From assembly GCA_964353355.1 (NCBI GenBank), contig CAYGVT010000134.1, forward strand, positions 121,654-185,653: DNA of 64,000 nucleotides. Reading direction: 5' to 3'. This DNA comes from CAYGVT01 sp964353355. Its GTDB lineage: Archaea; Thermoplasmatota; DTKX01; GCA-020343715. Both the position numbers and the translations under genes were made by a program. Shown here piece after piece: positions 51,601 through 60,700 of this stretch. The notes below the pieces were generated by a model. The model was not told the DNA's origin and did no database searches. It saw only the letters and a list, made by a program, of their open reading frames with translations. How positions within the stretch are numbered: position 1 is the first letter of the stretch; each line of letters opens with the position of its first letter.

Positions 51601-54417
51601 GAGGCGTGGGAGCACAAGGAGGCCATCCTCGAGTCCCTCGGCCGGTTCGCGGACGCGCTCGCGGCCTACGAGAAGCGGCTCGAGAAGGACCCCTCCAACG
51701 TGAACGCGTGGTCCAAGCGCGGGCGCGCGCTCGCCATCCTCGGCCGCCACCAGGAGGCGCTGGAGAGCTTCGACCGCGCGACTGCCATCCTGCCGACCTT
51801 CGAGGACGCGTGGTACAACAAGGGCCTGGCGTACCTCTCGCTCGGCCGGCCCCAGGAGGCCATCGACGCCTTCGACCGCGTGCTCGAGCTCAACCCCAAG
51901 AACGGGGAGGCGTGGAAGCAGAAGGGCGACGCGATGTACGCCGCCCACAAGTACCCCGAGGCCGCGAAGTGCTACACGTCCGCCATCGAGAACGGGAACG
52001 CGTCCGAGGGCGTGTGGAAGAACCTCGGCGACGCGCGGCTCGCCATCAAGGAGCTCGACGGGGCGGTGGAGGCCTACGGGAGCGCGCTCGCGCTCAACCC
52101 GGAGCTCCTGGACGCGTGGCGCGGCAAGGGCGAGGCCCTCCGCCTGCTGGAGCGCGACGAGGAGGCGCTCACGTGCTACGACCGCCTCCTGAAGTACGAC
52201 CCCAAGGACGTGGGCGTATGGCGCAAGCGGTCGGACGCGCTCAAGAAGCTCGGGCGCAACAAAGAGGCCCTCAGGAGCTACGACAGGCTGCTGCGCCTCA
52301 CCCCCAAGGACCCCCAGGTCATGCGCCTAAAGGGCGAGGTGCAGCACGCGCTCAAGCTCTTCGAGGAGGCGCTTCACACCTACGACCGGGCTCTCAAGCA
52401 CGACGACACGGACCCCGTGCTCTACGCCGACATCGGGCTCACGCTCGAGGAGTTCGACGAGTACGAGGAGGCCATCTACAACTACGGCAAGGCGCTCGAC
52501 CTCAACCCCGCGTACGAGGTCGCGTGGAAGCACAAGCTCGCCCTGCTGCAGGAGCTGGGGCGCATCGAGGAGGCGCTCGACGCGCTCAACCAGGCCATCG
52601 AGGCCAACCCCGAGGACCACACGGCCTGGTACAACAGGGGCCTCGCGCTCTCGGCCATGGGACGGCCGGCGGAGGCGATGGAGTCCTACGACAGGTCCAT
52701 CCAGCTCGAGCCCGGCTACCACCCGGCGTGGCGCGACAAGGGCCGCCTCCTCTTCTCGCAGGGCAAAGAGCAGGACGCGCTCAAGGCGCTCGACTCCGCG
52801 CTGGAGATCGAGGCCAAGGACCCGGACACCCACTTCGCCAAGGGCGAGATACTCTGCCGCCTCCACAGCAACGACGCGGCCATCGGCTCGTTCGACACCG
52901 CGCTCAAGCTCGACCCCACCAACGTGCTGGCGTGGAACCACCGCGGATTCGTGCAGCTCGAGATGGCCAACTACGAGGGCGCGTTCGGCTCGTTCGACAA
53001 GGCCATCGAGATAGACCCCGACTCCGACCGCAGCTGGCGCAACAAGGGCAAGGCCCTGTACCGCATGGGCGTGTACAAGGAGGCCATCAGCTGCTACAAC
53101 CAGAGCCTTCGGCTCAACCCGGACGTCGCTTCGACGTGGGTGCACAAGGCCAAGTCGCTCTACGCCCTCAACGAGCTCGAGGACGCCATAAGGAGCCTCG
53201 ACAAGGCGCTGCGCCTCGACGAGGCGGACAAGGAGGCCTGGTCGCTGCGCGGCTACGCGTCGTTCAAGCTCGGCCGCGACCGCGAGGCCGTGGTGTGCTT
53301 CGACAAGGCCATCCAGCTCGACCCCTCGAACGACGACCTCCACCTCTCGCGCGGGATGCTCATGCGCTCGATGGGCCGCCTCGACGACGCCCTCGGGGAC
53401 TTCAGCAAGGCCATCGAGCTCAACCCCAGGAACTCTGAGGCCTGGACCGAGAAGGGGGAGGTGCTCGAGGCCCAGGGGAAGATAGACGACGCGCTCGACG
53501 CGTTCGAGCGCGCGATAGACGCCAACCCCAGGAACGAGGTCGCGCTGAAGGACAAGGGATTGGCGCTCATGAAGATTGACATGCCCGAGGAGGCGCTGCG
53601 CGCCTTCGAGGTCGCGCTCGAGACCAAGCCCGGCTACGGGGCCGCGTGGGCCGGCAAGGGGCGCGCGCAGGCCGCGCTCGGGGACCACTTCGAGGCCACG
53701 GGCTCGCTCTACCGCGCGCTCCTCAAGGACAAGACGCACGCGGAGGCGTGGTTCACGATGGGCTCGATCTTCCACGACTTCGGGAAGACGGAGGAGGCCA
53801 TCCGGTGCTACGCCAAGGCGCTCGAGCACGACCAGGCGGCAAGCCTGCCGTGGGTCGACATGGGAACGGCCCTGCACGGCGCGGGCCGGAAGGAGGACGC
53901 GCTCATCTGCTACGAGCGCGCGCTTACGCTCGACCCCAAGGACATGGACGCGTGGTACAACAAGGGCTCCGTCGCGTACGAGCTGGGCGACTACGCATCC
54001 GCCGAGCTCGCGTTCACGCGCGTGACGGTCCTCGACGACAGGAACGAGGACGCATGGTTCAACAAGGGCGCCGCGCTGCAGGCGCTCGGCGAGCACGCGC
54101 ACGCGATGCGGTGCTACGACATCACGCTCAACTTGAAGAAGCGGCACTTCCGCGCGTGGAACAACAAAGGCGCGTGCCTCCTCGCCCTGGACCGGGCCCA
54201 GGACGCGGCCTACTGCTTCCAGCAGGCCATCAAGATCAAGGGCGACGACCCGCAGGGCTACGTCAACCTCGCCAAGGCCTTCGAGGTGATGCACATCTAC
54301 GCGGACGCGGTGCAGAACTACGACAAGGCCGCGGAGCTGCTGCCCGACGACAGGGCGGTGCGCGAGGACCGCGAAGTGTGCATGCAGAGGCTCGAGAGGA
54401 GCATCGACCTGGCGTGA
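48691..54417 (+). CDS. Giant TPR protein with N-terminal zinc ribbon
   Basis: 1908 residues. Residues 4-21 form a zinc ribbon (Cys4, Cys7, Cys18, Cys21). A Gly-rich linker and a helical segment follow to ~150. The rest, to the C-terminus, is an almost unbroken array of about fifty 34-residue TPRs with a consensus resembling AW..KG..L..LGR.EEAL..YDRAL.L.P. This would form a long superhelix, a large scaffold or sorting platform. No catalytic domain, signal or membrane helix is present, so it is cytosolic. The last 64 residues recur, ~86% identical, at 56477-56671. It sits next to a roadblock gene; another TPR gene lies beside a roadblock-tailed surface gene at 61.8 kb. Confidence 0.92.
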   Translation: MVRCAKCKTENPPGTKKCTQCGSDLLPVAAPGGISGGFIGGGAVLGGTALTRSRQHAASSLSVGPTTYGDGVSFVSTGDAIKQLQSMVVTGLDAQQLENIANQLNLLMNQMGVVADYTKGGEMSISAKDRQVVDLIEAKVREVEKASGELLKSPEAYLRLGNYYYSHAKLDMALENYNKSLKLKDDQWIAWYNKGCVLQELGRNQEAVDAYTRAGRLKDDAVEVWYNLGTAHMAMERWVHAVAAFDKATKLRPDYDKAWGNKGVSLMAQGRHEAAVECFQEVIKLRPNDVDMYINIGAAYKKMGRTEDAIKAYDKAISINPTREEVWNNRANALFEVGRWDEAAANYAKLNEFDPKDALAHYRRGQALQHLERWAEAATSYAANVKLQADNVDAHYQRGLCLLRVKDMKGARDSLRRAVELDASNLDAVYRLGSLAYEFGELEEAVRALARVATGKPGHEEVDRLLGNAYARLGSWPQALDFIDRALKRWGDDPELLENKGNALYELKRYQEAIPVFERVITLNPTRGAVYNSLGNAYYYLEKYAEAADRYDRALSLNPNLEQAWRNKGTALRKLGRTAEAVECYNTILKLNPRDVDIWLIKAKALEELGSTKEALMAYNTTLQLDVDRTEAWRGKGKLLFAMRMFDESIECLDRVLEAEPDDEEAWSLKEEALKQTGRLEEALEVYDRQIERNPNDAEAWHNKAVILRKLGRVDESLSAYDRLTVIRYNDGPLWMEKARFLDDARRPDEALKAYDRVLELQPDNLEALRAKGRVLEGKGMPQAAIVVYNRILQLDPGDAEVWEKKGLAQYDLGFLPEALEAFEHVLQADARKDRIWNAKGNVHYRLEQFKEAEEAYDRALAINPKLPEAWRNKGVCSSKVGNKAEALRAFDQYLKLEPQDAPVWFERGVILADLKNLKSALQSLNKAIELDPDMEAAHLHKGLIMERGGMKAEALKSFERTIELNDDNMEAWEHKEAILESLGRFADALAAYEKRLEKDPSNVNAWSKRGRALAILGRHQEALESFDRATAILPTFEDAWYNKGLAYLSLGRPQEAIDAFDRVLELNPKNGEAWKQKGDAMYAAHKYPEAAKCYTSAIENGNASEGVWKNLGDARLAIKELDGAVEAYGSALALNPELLDAWRGKGEALRLLERDEEALTCYDRLLKYDPKDVGVWRKRSDALKKLGRNKEALRSYDRLLRLTPKDPQVMRLKGEVQHALKLFEEALHTYDRALKHDDTDPVLYADIGLTLEEFDEYEEAIYNYGKALDLNPAYEVAWKHKLALLQELGRIEEALDALNQAIEANPEDHTAWYNRGLALSAMGRPAEAMESYDRSIQLEPGYHPAWRDKGRLLFSQGKEQDALKALDSALEIEAKDPDTHFAKGEILCRLHSNDAAIGSFDTALKLDPTNVLAWNHRGFVQLEMANYEGAFGSFDKAIEIDPDSDRSWRNKGKALYRMGVYKEAISCYNQSLRLNPDVASTWVHKAKSLYALNELEDAIRSLDKALRLDEADKEAWSLRGYASFKLGRDREAVVCFDKAIQLDPSNDDLHLSRGMLMRSMGRLDDALGDFSKAIELNPRNSEAWTEKGEVLEAQGKIDDALDAFERAIDANPRNEVALKDKGLALMKIDMPEEALRAFEVALETKPGYGAAWAGKGRAQAALGDHFEATGSLYRALLKDKTHAEAWFTMGSIFHDFGKTEEAIRCYAKALEHDQAASLPWVDMGTALHGAGRKEDALICYERALTLDPKDMDAWYNKGSVAYELGDYASAELAFTRVTVLDDRNEDAWFNKGAALQALGEHAHAMRCYDITLNLKKRHFRAWNNKGACLLALDRAQDAAYCFQQAIKIKGDDPQGYVNLAKAFEVMHIYADAVQNYDKAAELLPDDRAVREDREVCMQRLERSIDLA
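54226..54417 (+). repeat. Left copy of the duplicated TPR 3' end
   Basis: The last ~191 bp of the giant TPR gene match 56480-56671 in direct orientation with roughly 18 differences by eye (~90% identity). A stretch of more than 50 identical bases covers the YDKAAELLPDDRAVREDR codons. Similarity stops at the stop codons. Confidence 0.85.
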
Positions 54418-54435
54418 GACGCGCCCGCGGGGCGG

Positions 54436-55590
54436 TCAATCGCGCCCTGGCCTCGCGACCACCTCGGCCCAGATGGCGAGCGCCCTCGCTGAGTAGAGGG
54501 ACCGTTCCGGTTCGATGAACCAGGCCACATCCCGGCCGACCGCGGACAGCATCCTCTTGGACTCCTCCGGGGGCCGTTCGTCCATGTGAGGGCCCACGAG
54601 GAGCCGCAGGACTTCCCCCATCTCACGCTCCGAGCCCATCGCGAGGGCGAGGAGCGCCGCCTCACCCGCAGTAATCACGAGCTCATCTATGCCGAAGACG
54701 ACGCCCCCGACCAGGAAGGGCCGGATGTCCCTCGCGCCCTCCCGGTAGATGCGCCTCATCTGTGGCATAGGGAGCGCCGTGGCGGGAGCGGAGGACGGTT
54801 GCCATTCCCGCGGGAGCGCCAAGGTGGCTATCACCTCGCAGGTAGCAACGAGGTCTTCCACGACCTCCTCTGTGGCATGCCCCGTCCCCCGGATGCGGTT
54901 CTGCTCCATGACAAGCATCTCGAATGCCCTCACGACATGGGCGGGCTCGGGCCTGCTCCTGAGGAGACGGCTGATGTCGAATGCGTGCTTCGCGTACTCC
55001 AGACCCTGCCGTGTATCCCTTAGCTGCCTTCCGACCGTCCCAGAGGCGATCGTCGTCAGCTTGTCGCCAAGGAGCGCACCGACCGTCGGCGTCAGCACGA
55101 TGATGGAGGAATCGTAGAAGAAGCTCTGGATGGCGGTCGGCCTGGTCGTGTAGGCCGGGATGGAGAGGTACGCGTCGAGCAGGACCGTGCGCGATGGCCC
55201 ACCGATGGGCGGTGTCGAGATCCTGTAGCTGGAGAACGTCCCGCCTATCATCCTCCGGGTCTCCCTCGGGGTGTACGCGAAGCCCGCGTCGAAGCCGTCG
55301 CGGATCGTGGACAGGGCGCCCTCTACCTCCTCCCTCGTGGCATCGGTGCACACATCGACGTCCACGCTGAACCTCGTCCATGCGGGCTCGGATACCAGCT
55401 GCACCGCGGTGCCTCCCTTCAAGACGAAACCGAGGCCAGCCTGAACGAGCTGGGCGGTCAGCTCCAGAGCCCACAGCGCCTTCTCGATGTTCACGTTCTC
55501 CCTGAGCCGCCTCTCGCGCTTCAGCCTCCGGAGGGACTCCCCGTCGAAGTTGGATGGGTCGCCGAGCAGACCCCGTCCCGCGACCATCAT
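54436..55590 (-). CDS. AbiEii-like nucleotidyltransferase toxin
   Basis: 384 residues. The toxin of type IV AbiE systems is a nucleotidyltransferase that halts growth. Motif I is visible as LKGGTAVQL...RFSVDVDV (GGTxL, then RxSxDxD), and a later segment GDKLTTIA...RDTRQGLEYAKHAFDISRLL matches the conserved K...RD...D region. The ATG at 55590 shares one base with the AbiEi stop (TGATG) and has ggagg upstream, so the pair is translationally coupled. It converges with the giant TPR gene 18 bp away. Codon use looks less extreme than in its neighbours, consistent with later arrival; that is an impression, not a calculation. Confidence 0.85.
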   Translation of the reverse strand: MMVAGRGLLGDPSNFDGESLRRLKRERRLRENVNIEKALWALELTAQLVQAGLGFVLKGGTAVQLVSEPAWTRFSVDVDVCTDATREEVEGALSTIRDGFDAGFAYTPRETRRMIGGTFSSYRISTPPIGGPSRTVLLDAYLSIPAYTTRPTAIQSFFYDSSIIVLTPTVGALLGDKLTTIASGTVGRQLRDTRQGLEYAKHAFDISRLLRSRPEPAHVVRAFEMLVMEQNRIRGTGHATEEVVEDLVATCEVIATLALPREWQPSSAPATALPMPQMRRIYREGARDIRPFLVGGVVFGIDELVITAGEAALLALAMGSEREMGEVLRLLVGPHMDERPPEESKRMLSAVGRDVAWFIEPERSLYSARALAIWAEVVARPGRD

Positions 55591-56399
55591 CACGCCTCCT
55601 GAGCTCCGGTGACGACCTCGTCCACCCATCCATTGGCCCTTCGGCCGTGCGGGAGCACGGAAACGAGCGCATCCAAGTCATCGTACAGCTTCCCGAGCTC
55701 GTAGAGCACGAAGAGGAGTTCGGCCCTCAGCCCCCTCCTGCTCGAGTACTTCAGCATCGTGTCCACGGAGATGGCGCCAGCACGGAGCGCGTTGGCGAGG
55801 ATGGTGCCCATCTCGTGCAGCGGGAACGGCAGCCCCCTCCTCGTGATGAGGTAGTACATGTCCAGCCAGACCCTCTCGATGGTGGCGACCCTGTAGCCAT
55901 CGGCCCTGGTCGATGCGATGCGCTCGCCCATACCGAACAGGAACAGCGGCGTGAGGTCTGACCAGGCCAATGTGCCGAGGACATCCTCCGCGGGGTCCCT
56001 GAGGACGAGGATGCCCCGCTCGGCGAGGAACTCAGCGACCCGCCCGGCCGAGCCCCTCTTGACATCGACCACGAGAAGGTCCCTGCCCGGGACGTTGTGC
56101 ATGTATTCCGACACCATGGATGAGGCCCATGCGACCGGTTCCAGGTCGGGGAATGACCTCCTGATCAGCTTTACCGGCCTCAGCAGGTCGGCAGGCAACT
56201 TCTGAGGCAGGCCTGCTCTCCTCTTGACCAGGTACCTCCCCCGTCCGATGCGTTCAAGCGACCCCCCGCGGTGCATCCTGCTGAGGTAGTTCCTGACGGT
56301 CACCTCCTTCAACCCGAGCTCGGCGACGAGCGCCTGCACGGTCACCCGTTCCCTCCCGAGCACGAGCGTCGAGAACTGCTCAGGGACCTTCATGGACAT
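55590..56399 (-). CDS. AbiEi-like antitoxin/transcription regulator
   Basis: 269 residues. The N-terminal winged helix (VTVQALVAELGLKEVTVRNYLSRMHRGGSLERIGRGRYLVK) is the AbiEi layout, with a C-terminal alpha/beta domain (LPFPLHEMGTILANALRAGAISVDTMLKYSSRRG). In known systems AbiEi neutralises the toxin without contacting it and represses its own promoter. Here an inverted repeat sits exactly over the promoter. The ATG at 56399 lies 20-30 bp after the TATA, so the message is probably leaderless. Confidence 0.85.
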   Translation of the reverse strand: MSMKVPEQFSTLVLGRERVTVQALVAELGLKEVTVRNYLSRMHRGGSLERIGRGRYLVKRRAGLPQKLPADLLRPVKLIRRSFPDLEPVAWASSMVSEYMHNVPGRDLLVVDVKRGSAGRVAEFLAERGILVLRDPAEDVLGTLAWSDLTPLFLFGMGERIASTRADGYRVATIERVWLDMYYLITRRGLPFPLHEMGTILANALRAGAISVDTMLKYSSRRGLRAELLFVLYELGKLYDDLDALVSVLPHGRRANGWVDEVVTGAQEA

Positions 56400-56416
56400 C
56401 GTCGTATGATATAATT

Positions 56417-56443
56417 AGGGCAATATATATAGTTTGTTGCCCT
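56417..56443 (-). promoter_or_regulatory. AbiE promoter with inverted-repeat operator
   Basis: A perfect 7-bp inverted repeat (agggcaa...ttgccct) brackets a TATA-like tatatatag (56424-56432). Blocking this box is the expected mode of AbiEi autorepression. The surrounding 56400-56460 is AT-rich in GC-rich DNA. On the other strand tttttatatta (56444-56454) could serve as a plus-strand TATA box for the TPR fragment. Confidence 0.65.
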
Positions 56444-56476
56444 TTTTATATTAGGGGGGAGGACCACCGCGCCATC

Positions 56477-56671
56477 ATGGCCATCAAGTTCAAGGGCGAC
56501 GACCCCCAGGGGCACATCAACCTGGCGAGGGCGCTGGAGGTGATGCCCATCTACGCGGACGCGGTCCAGAGCTACGACAAGGCCGCGGAGCTGCTGCCCG
56601 ACGACAGGGCGGTGCGCGAGGACCGCGACGTGTGCATGCAGAAGCTCGAGAGGAGCATCGACCTGGCGTAG
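56477..56671 (+). pseudogene. TPR-gene fragment, right copy of the duplicated 3' end
   Basis: The 64-codon frame (start MAIKFKGDDPQGHINLARAL, end LERSIDLA) is a direct repeat of the giant TPR gene's end, including the last residues. It stands alone, with only about one and a half TPRs, so it is either a remnant of a tandem paralogue or a duplication product. A plus-strand TATA candidate ends 22 bp before the ATG and gggggagg lies upstream, so a short peptide could still be made. Confidence 0.75.
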
Positions 56672-56707
56672 GCTCTCTTGGGGCGACGGGCATCACCCGA
56701 TCGTCGC

Positions 56708-57202
56708 ATGCCTCCGAAAGAAGGATTAGCCAGCCAGCGCATGGACGGTCCGATGGGCCCCTGGGACCGCCTCCGGCTGTGGTGGCTCCGCAAGAGGAGC
56801 GGCCGCATCACGCTGGGCGCCATCCCGCTCCCGAGCCTCCTCCCGGACGCGGCCGCCGCGCTCTCGGACATCTACGGGCGCCACCGGCGCCAGGGCTACC
56901 GCGTCCAGGTCCACTGGGACGTGCTCGTCCTCGACGCCGACGAGAGGACCTACCGCATGCAGTTCTATCCGGTCACCAGCAGCCCGACTGACTGCCTCGC
57001 CCTCGGGCTGCGGAGGCGCCACCTGGTGCGGTTCATCCCCGTCGTCACCGACCCCAAGGAGCTCGACGGGCTGCGCAAGGGGATGCTCGGGAAAAAGACG
57101 TTCGAGCGGACATTCACGACCGACCCCATGCTCATGGACCCCCGCGCGCTCAAGGCGCTCGACGACGCGGCGCGGGAGCAGGGCCCCATCAAGGTCGGGT
57201 GA
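56708..57202 (+). CDS. Unrecognised small protein
   Basis: 164 residues if ATG 56708 is used; ATG 56741 (153 residues) and 56753 are alternatives. The product is mixed alpha/beta, basic, with Trp-rich start (WDRLRLWWLRKRSGRI) and no signal or membrane helix. The middle (YRVQVHWDVLVLDADERTYRMQFYPV) looks like paired strands. It is followed by a GNAT gene 4 bp later, so the two are probably co-transcribed. No family recognised. Confidence 0.6.
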   Translation: MPPKEGLASQRMDGPMGPWDRLRLWWLRKRSGRITLGAIPLPSLLPDAAAALSDIYGRHRRQGYRVQVHWDVLVLDADERTYRMQFYPVTSSPTDCLALGLRRRHLVRFIPVVTDPKELDGLRKGMLGKKTFERTFTTDPMLMDPRALKALDDAAREQGPIKVG

Positions 57203-57206
57203 GCGG

Positions 57207-57704
57207 ATGACGGGTCGCAAGGGCCAGGGGGGAATGGGCCGCGCGGGCGCGCTGGAGGTGAGGTGGGCGGAGACGCCCGAGGACCGCGAGGCCGCCTTCG
57301 CGGTGCGGCGCGCGGTCTTCGTCGAGGAGCAGGGATACACGCTGCCCCAGGAGTTCGACGGGCTCGACGCGCGCGCCATGCACGCGGTCGCGTCCGTGGC
57401 GGGCGCGCGCCCCGGGGTCGTGGGCACCGCCCGGCTGGTGCTCGACCGCGACGGGTCCGGGACCGTGGCCCACATCGGCCGCGTGAGCGTGCTGCCGCCC
57501 CACAGGGGGCGGGGCGTGGGCTCCGCGATGGTCGCGTTCGTCGTGCGCAACGCGGCGATGATGGGGCCCTACCTCGTGCGCGCCGGGGCCCAGGTGGCCG
57601 CCATCGGCTTCTGGGTGAGCATGGGCTTCGAGCGCACCGGCGACGGGTACATGGACTTCCACGTGCCGCACGAGTGGATGGAGCTGCGGCTCGACGGGGC
57701 ATGA
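57207..57704 (+). CDS. GNAT-family N-acetyltransferase (ElaA-like)
   Basis: 165 residues. GNAT core: AVRRAVFVEEQGYTLPQEFDGLD (typical of the ElaA branch), then IGRVSVLPPHRGRGVGSAMVAF, whose R-G-R-G-V-G loop binds acetyl-CoA pyrophosphate. GFWVSMGFERTGDGYMDF closes the fold. It transfers an acetyl group to an unknown amine. A shorter start at ATG 57234 is possible because the first ten residues are Gly/Arg-rich. Confidence 0.9.
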   Translation: MTGRKGQGGMGRAGALEVRWAETPEDREAAFAVRRAVFVEEQGYTLPQEFDGLDARAMHAVASVAGARPGVVGTARLVLDRDGSGTVAHIGRVSVLPPHRGRGVGSAMVAFVVRNAAMMGPYLVRAGAQVAAIGFWVSMGFERTGDGYMDFHVPHEWMELRLDGA

Positions 57705-57747
57705 GGGCGCCGCGGCGGCAATCCAGGCCGGGGATGCGGTGCGAAAC

Positions 57748-57757
57748 ACTTAATATT
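57748..57757 (+). promoter_or_regulatory. TATA box of the roadblock-tailed surface protein gene
   Basis: The block acttaatatt lies 41-50 bp before ATG 57798, with an aggtgagg ribosome site in the expected ~20-nt leader. Confidence 0.55.
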
Positions 57758-57797
57758 CGCGTGTAGCAATACCACGCCAGGTGAGGCTTTGCTGAGG

Positions 57798-60700
57798 ATG
57801 GGATACGCGAAGCGCCCAGGCCTAGCCCTGGCGACGCTGGTGCTCCTCGTCCTCTCCTCGGTCCCGCCGGTCGTGCCAGAGCCGCTCGGCGTCGAGCCCC
57901 GGGAGGTCGCGCTGCCCGGCGGGGCGGCGAGCGCCTCCATGGAGCTTTCGGTCGTCAACAACTCCTACGTGCTCTCCTCGCACCTCTCCGTCGAGGGCCG
58001 CCCCTCGACGTCGACGATGCTGCGGAGGGCCACGCCGGCGACCACCGTCGCGTTCTCGGGAGGGGTCGACTTCCTCGACCCGGACAGCGACATGAGCTGG
58101 TACTACGGGTCCGTGGTCCAGGGGACCGACCTGGACCGCGCGGCCGCGCACGACGGCCAGTACCTCACGACCTCCGCGGCCGACTTCGCCTACCAGCTGT
58201 TCCTCGTCGACGTCGACCCGGTGGACCTCTACTCCATCGCCATCGGCTGGCGCGGGCTCGCCAGCTCCACCGTCGGCACGACGACGCTCTACGGGGCCTC
58301 CCTCTACGCGTACTTGAACATCTCGCGCGGGTGGTCGCTGCTCGCGACCTACGACTCCGCGACGGGTGAGGACCGCACGCTCGGCGCCACCGAGCTCCTC
58401 GCACCGTGGAGGCACGTGAACCGCACCCTCACCGGCGAGTGGAAGGTCATCGTGCTCGCCATATCGCACACGGGCTTCAACTCCACGCTCCTGACCGACT
58501 CGCTCAACGTCACCGAGACGCACGCGAGCTGGCCCCGTCCCCGCCTGGACGTGGGCGCGGACGGCTCCACGGAGTGGGGCTACGGGACCGTGGGGGGCAC
58601 AGGGGAGCTCGGGCACTCGGGCGCCTTCGATGACGGGACCACGGAGGCGCGCTTCTCCTTCGAGGCCGGCGGCGGGTACAACGTCAGCGCGTCCGTGCTC
58701 GTGCCGAGGGGCGCGACCGTCGAGCACGCCTTCATCGACTACGTGGCCTTCCCCACCCCGGGCGAGCGCGGCTCGGCCGGCTCCGAGGTTGCGGTGCCCG
58801 GGGGCGGCACCGGTCCCTTCCGCCAGGTGACGGGCGTCCCCTCGAACGCGCACCACACCAACTCCTCGGTGCTGCTCACGGACGCGGTCAAGCTCAACGT
58901 CACCGACCAGCAGCAGCTCCTCCGGGCGCAGAACGTCCGGCTCGGCTACGACCCCTCCTTCGATGCCTCCTGGGCGCAGACCTTCACCGCCGGGCGCGAC
59001 GGCCCGCTGAGGGGCATCGCGTTCTACGTGCACGGGATCGTGGGCACCCCCGGCAACACCACCGTGCAGCTCGTGCGCACGATGGTCACGAACGAGCCCG
59101 GCCCACCCTTCCTGGGCGAGTCCGTCCTGAGGGCGGCGGACGTCATGCAGAACGCCTGGAACTTCGTGCCGCTCTCAGGCGTGACGGTCGCCAAGGGCGA
59201 GCGGTACTCCATCGTGCTCATGGCGAAGGACGCCGGCTCCGGGGCCGACTTCGCCTACTACGAGCTCGGCTTCAACTCCAGCGCTGGCTACGCGGGCGGC
59301 CAGGCGTTCGTCGCCACATGCCTCGACGGGTGGTCCCAGCCCTGGTCGGCGCGGAACCTCGACCTCGGGTTCAGGACCTACGTCGACACCGCTCTGGACC
59401 CCGGCGACGCGCCCGGCCTGTCGGTAGGCGGCGTGGCGGGCCGGTACGCGGCCGGCAGGGTGTACGTCAACCTGACGGACGTCGCCTACGCCGGGGGGAA
59501 CTGGACGTTCGCCGTGTCGAACGCCAACGCCTTCGACGTGACGTTCAGCTGGACGGCGCGAACGTCGTTCCTTCTCTACGCGGACTCGCCTACCCTGGAC
59601 GTCGCCGACGACGGCACCGTGGACTGGTCCGGCGAGCTCATCGGCACGGCCGCCCCCATCGACATCACCGGCGCGCTCAACCAGGTCCTCGGCTACGCGG
59701 ACTGGCCCGACATCCACATCGACGCCTGGGGCAACGAGCTGCTGCGCATACCTCTCAACCTGTCGGCGGCGACCGAGGGCGACGTCGCGCTCATCGACCC
59801 GCACGTCTACTACAGGGCGCCTCTCAACACCTCGGACCTGTCCGACGCCATCAACGTGGCCAAGGCCGCGGCCTACGTCGACCTGGACGGCAACGCGCAC
59901 GTCCCGCTCAACCTCACGTCCGCGACGGCCGGCGTGGTCAACGTGACCGCGACCGAGGTGGTGTACGACCTCCCGCCCTGGGCGTTCGAGATCGAGGACG
60001 TGGTCGTGCTCGAGGACGGTCCCATGGTGGACGGCCCCCTCTACCTGGACACCATCTGCCGCGACGACTACGACAACAACGAGCTCAACTACTCGGTCTT
60101 CAAGGACGGCGAGGACGCGAACGTGAGCTTCGAGCTCACCGGCCTCAACGCCGTCATCTTCGACGCTCCCGCCAACTGGTCCGGGGAGGCCTTCTTCCAC
60201 GTCGTGATGCGCGACGGTCGGGGGCTCGTGAACAGCACCAACGTGTTCAAGGTCCGCGTGCAGCCGGTCAACGACCCGCCCTACATCGTCGGGGGGCTCG
60301 GCGACCAGACGCCGTCCTTCGAGCTCCCGCACGCGGTGCCGCTCGCGCTCGCGGACATCGATTCGCCACTGGCTGGCATCACGGTCACCACGGACTCGCC
60401 TCGCGCCACCTACGAGGCGGACAACACGACGCTCGTCCTCCTCTACCCGAACGGCTCCGTGGAGGAGAACGTGGCCGTGACGGTGAGCGACGGGCTCAAC
60501 CAGACGTCCTACGTCATCCACGTCAGGCCCATCGTCTCGGACACGCCCCCGAGGGTCGAGCTCCCGCTAAGCTTCGCAATCAGCCTCGACGGCCAGGGCC
60601 TCATCGACCTCACGCCCTACGCGACCGACGTCGAGTCGACCGCGTCGGAGCTCGTCTGGGAGGTGAACGGGACGTCCACGGGCTTCGTCGCGGTCGTGGA

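Noticed and set aside
54418..56476. AbiE cassette as a transposon
   Set aside because: No transposase, terminal inverted repeats or short target duplication is visible; the flanking repeat is a diverged coding duplication.
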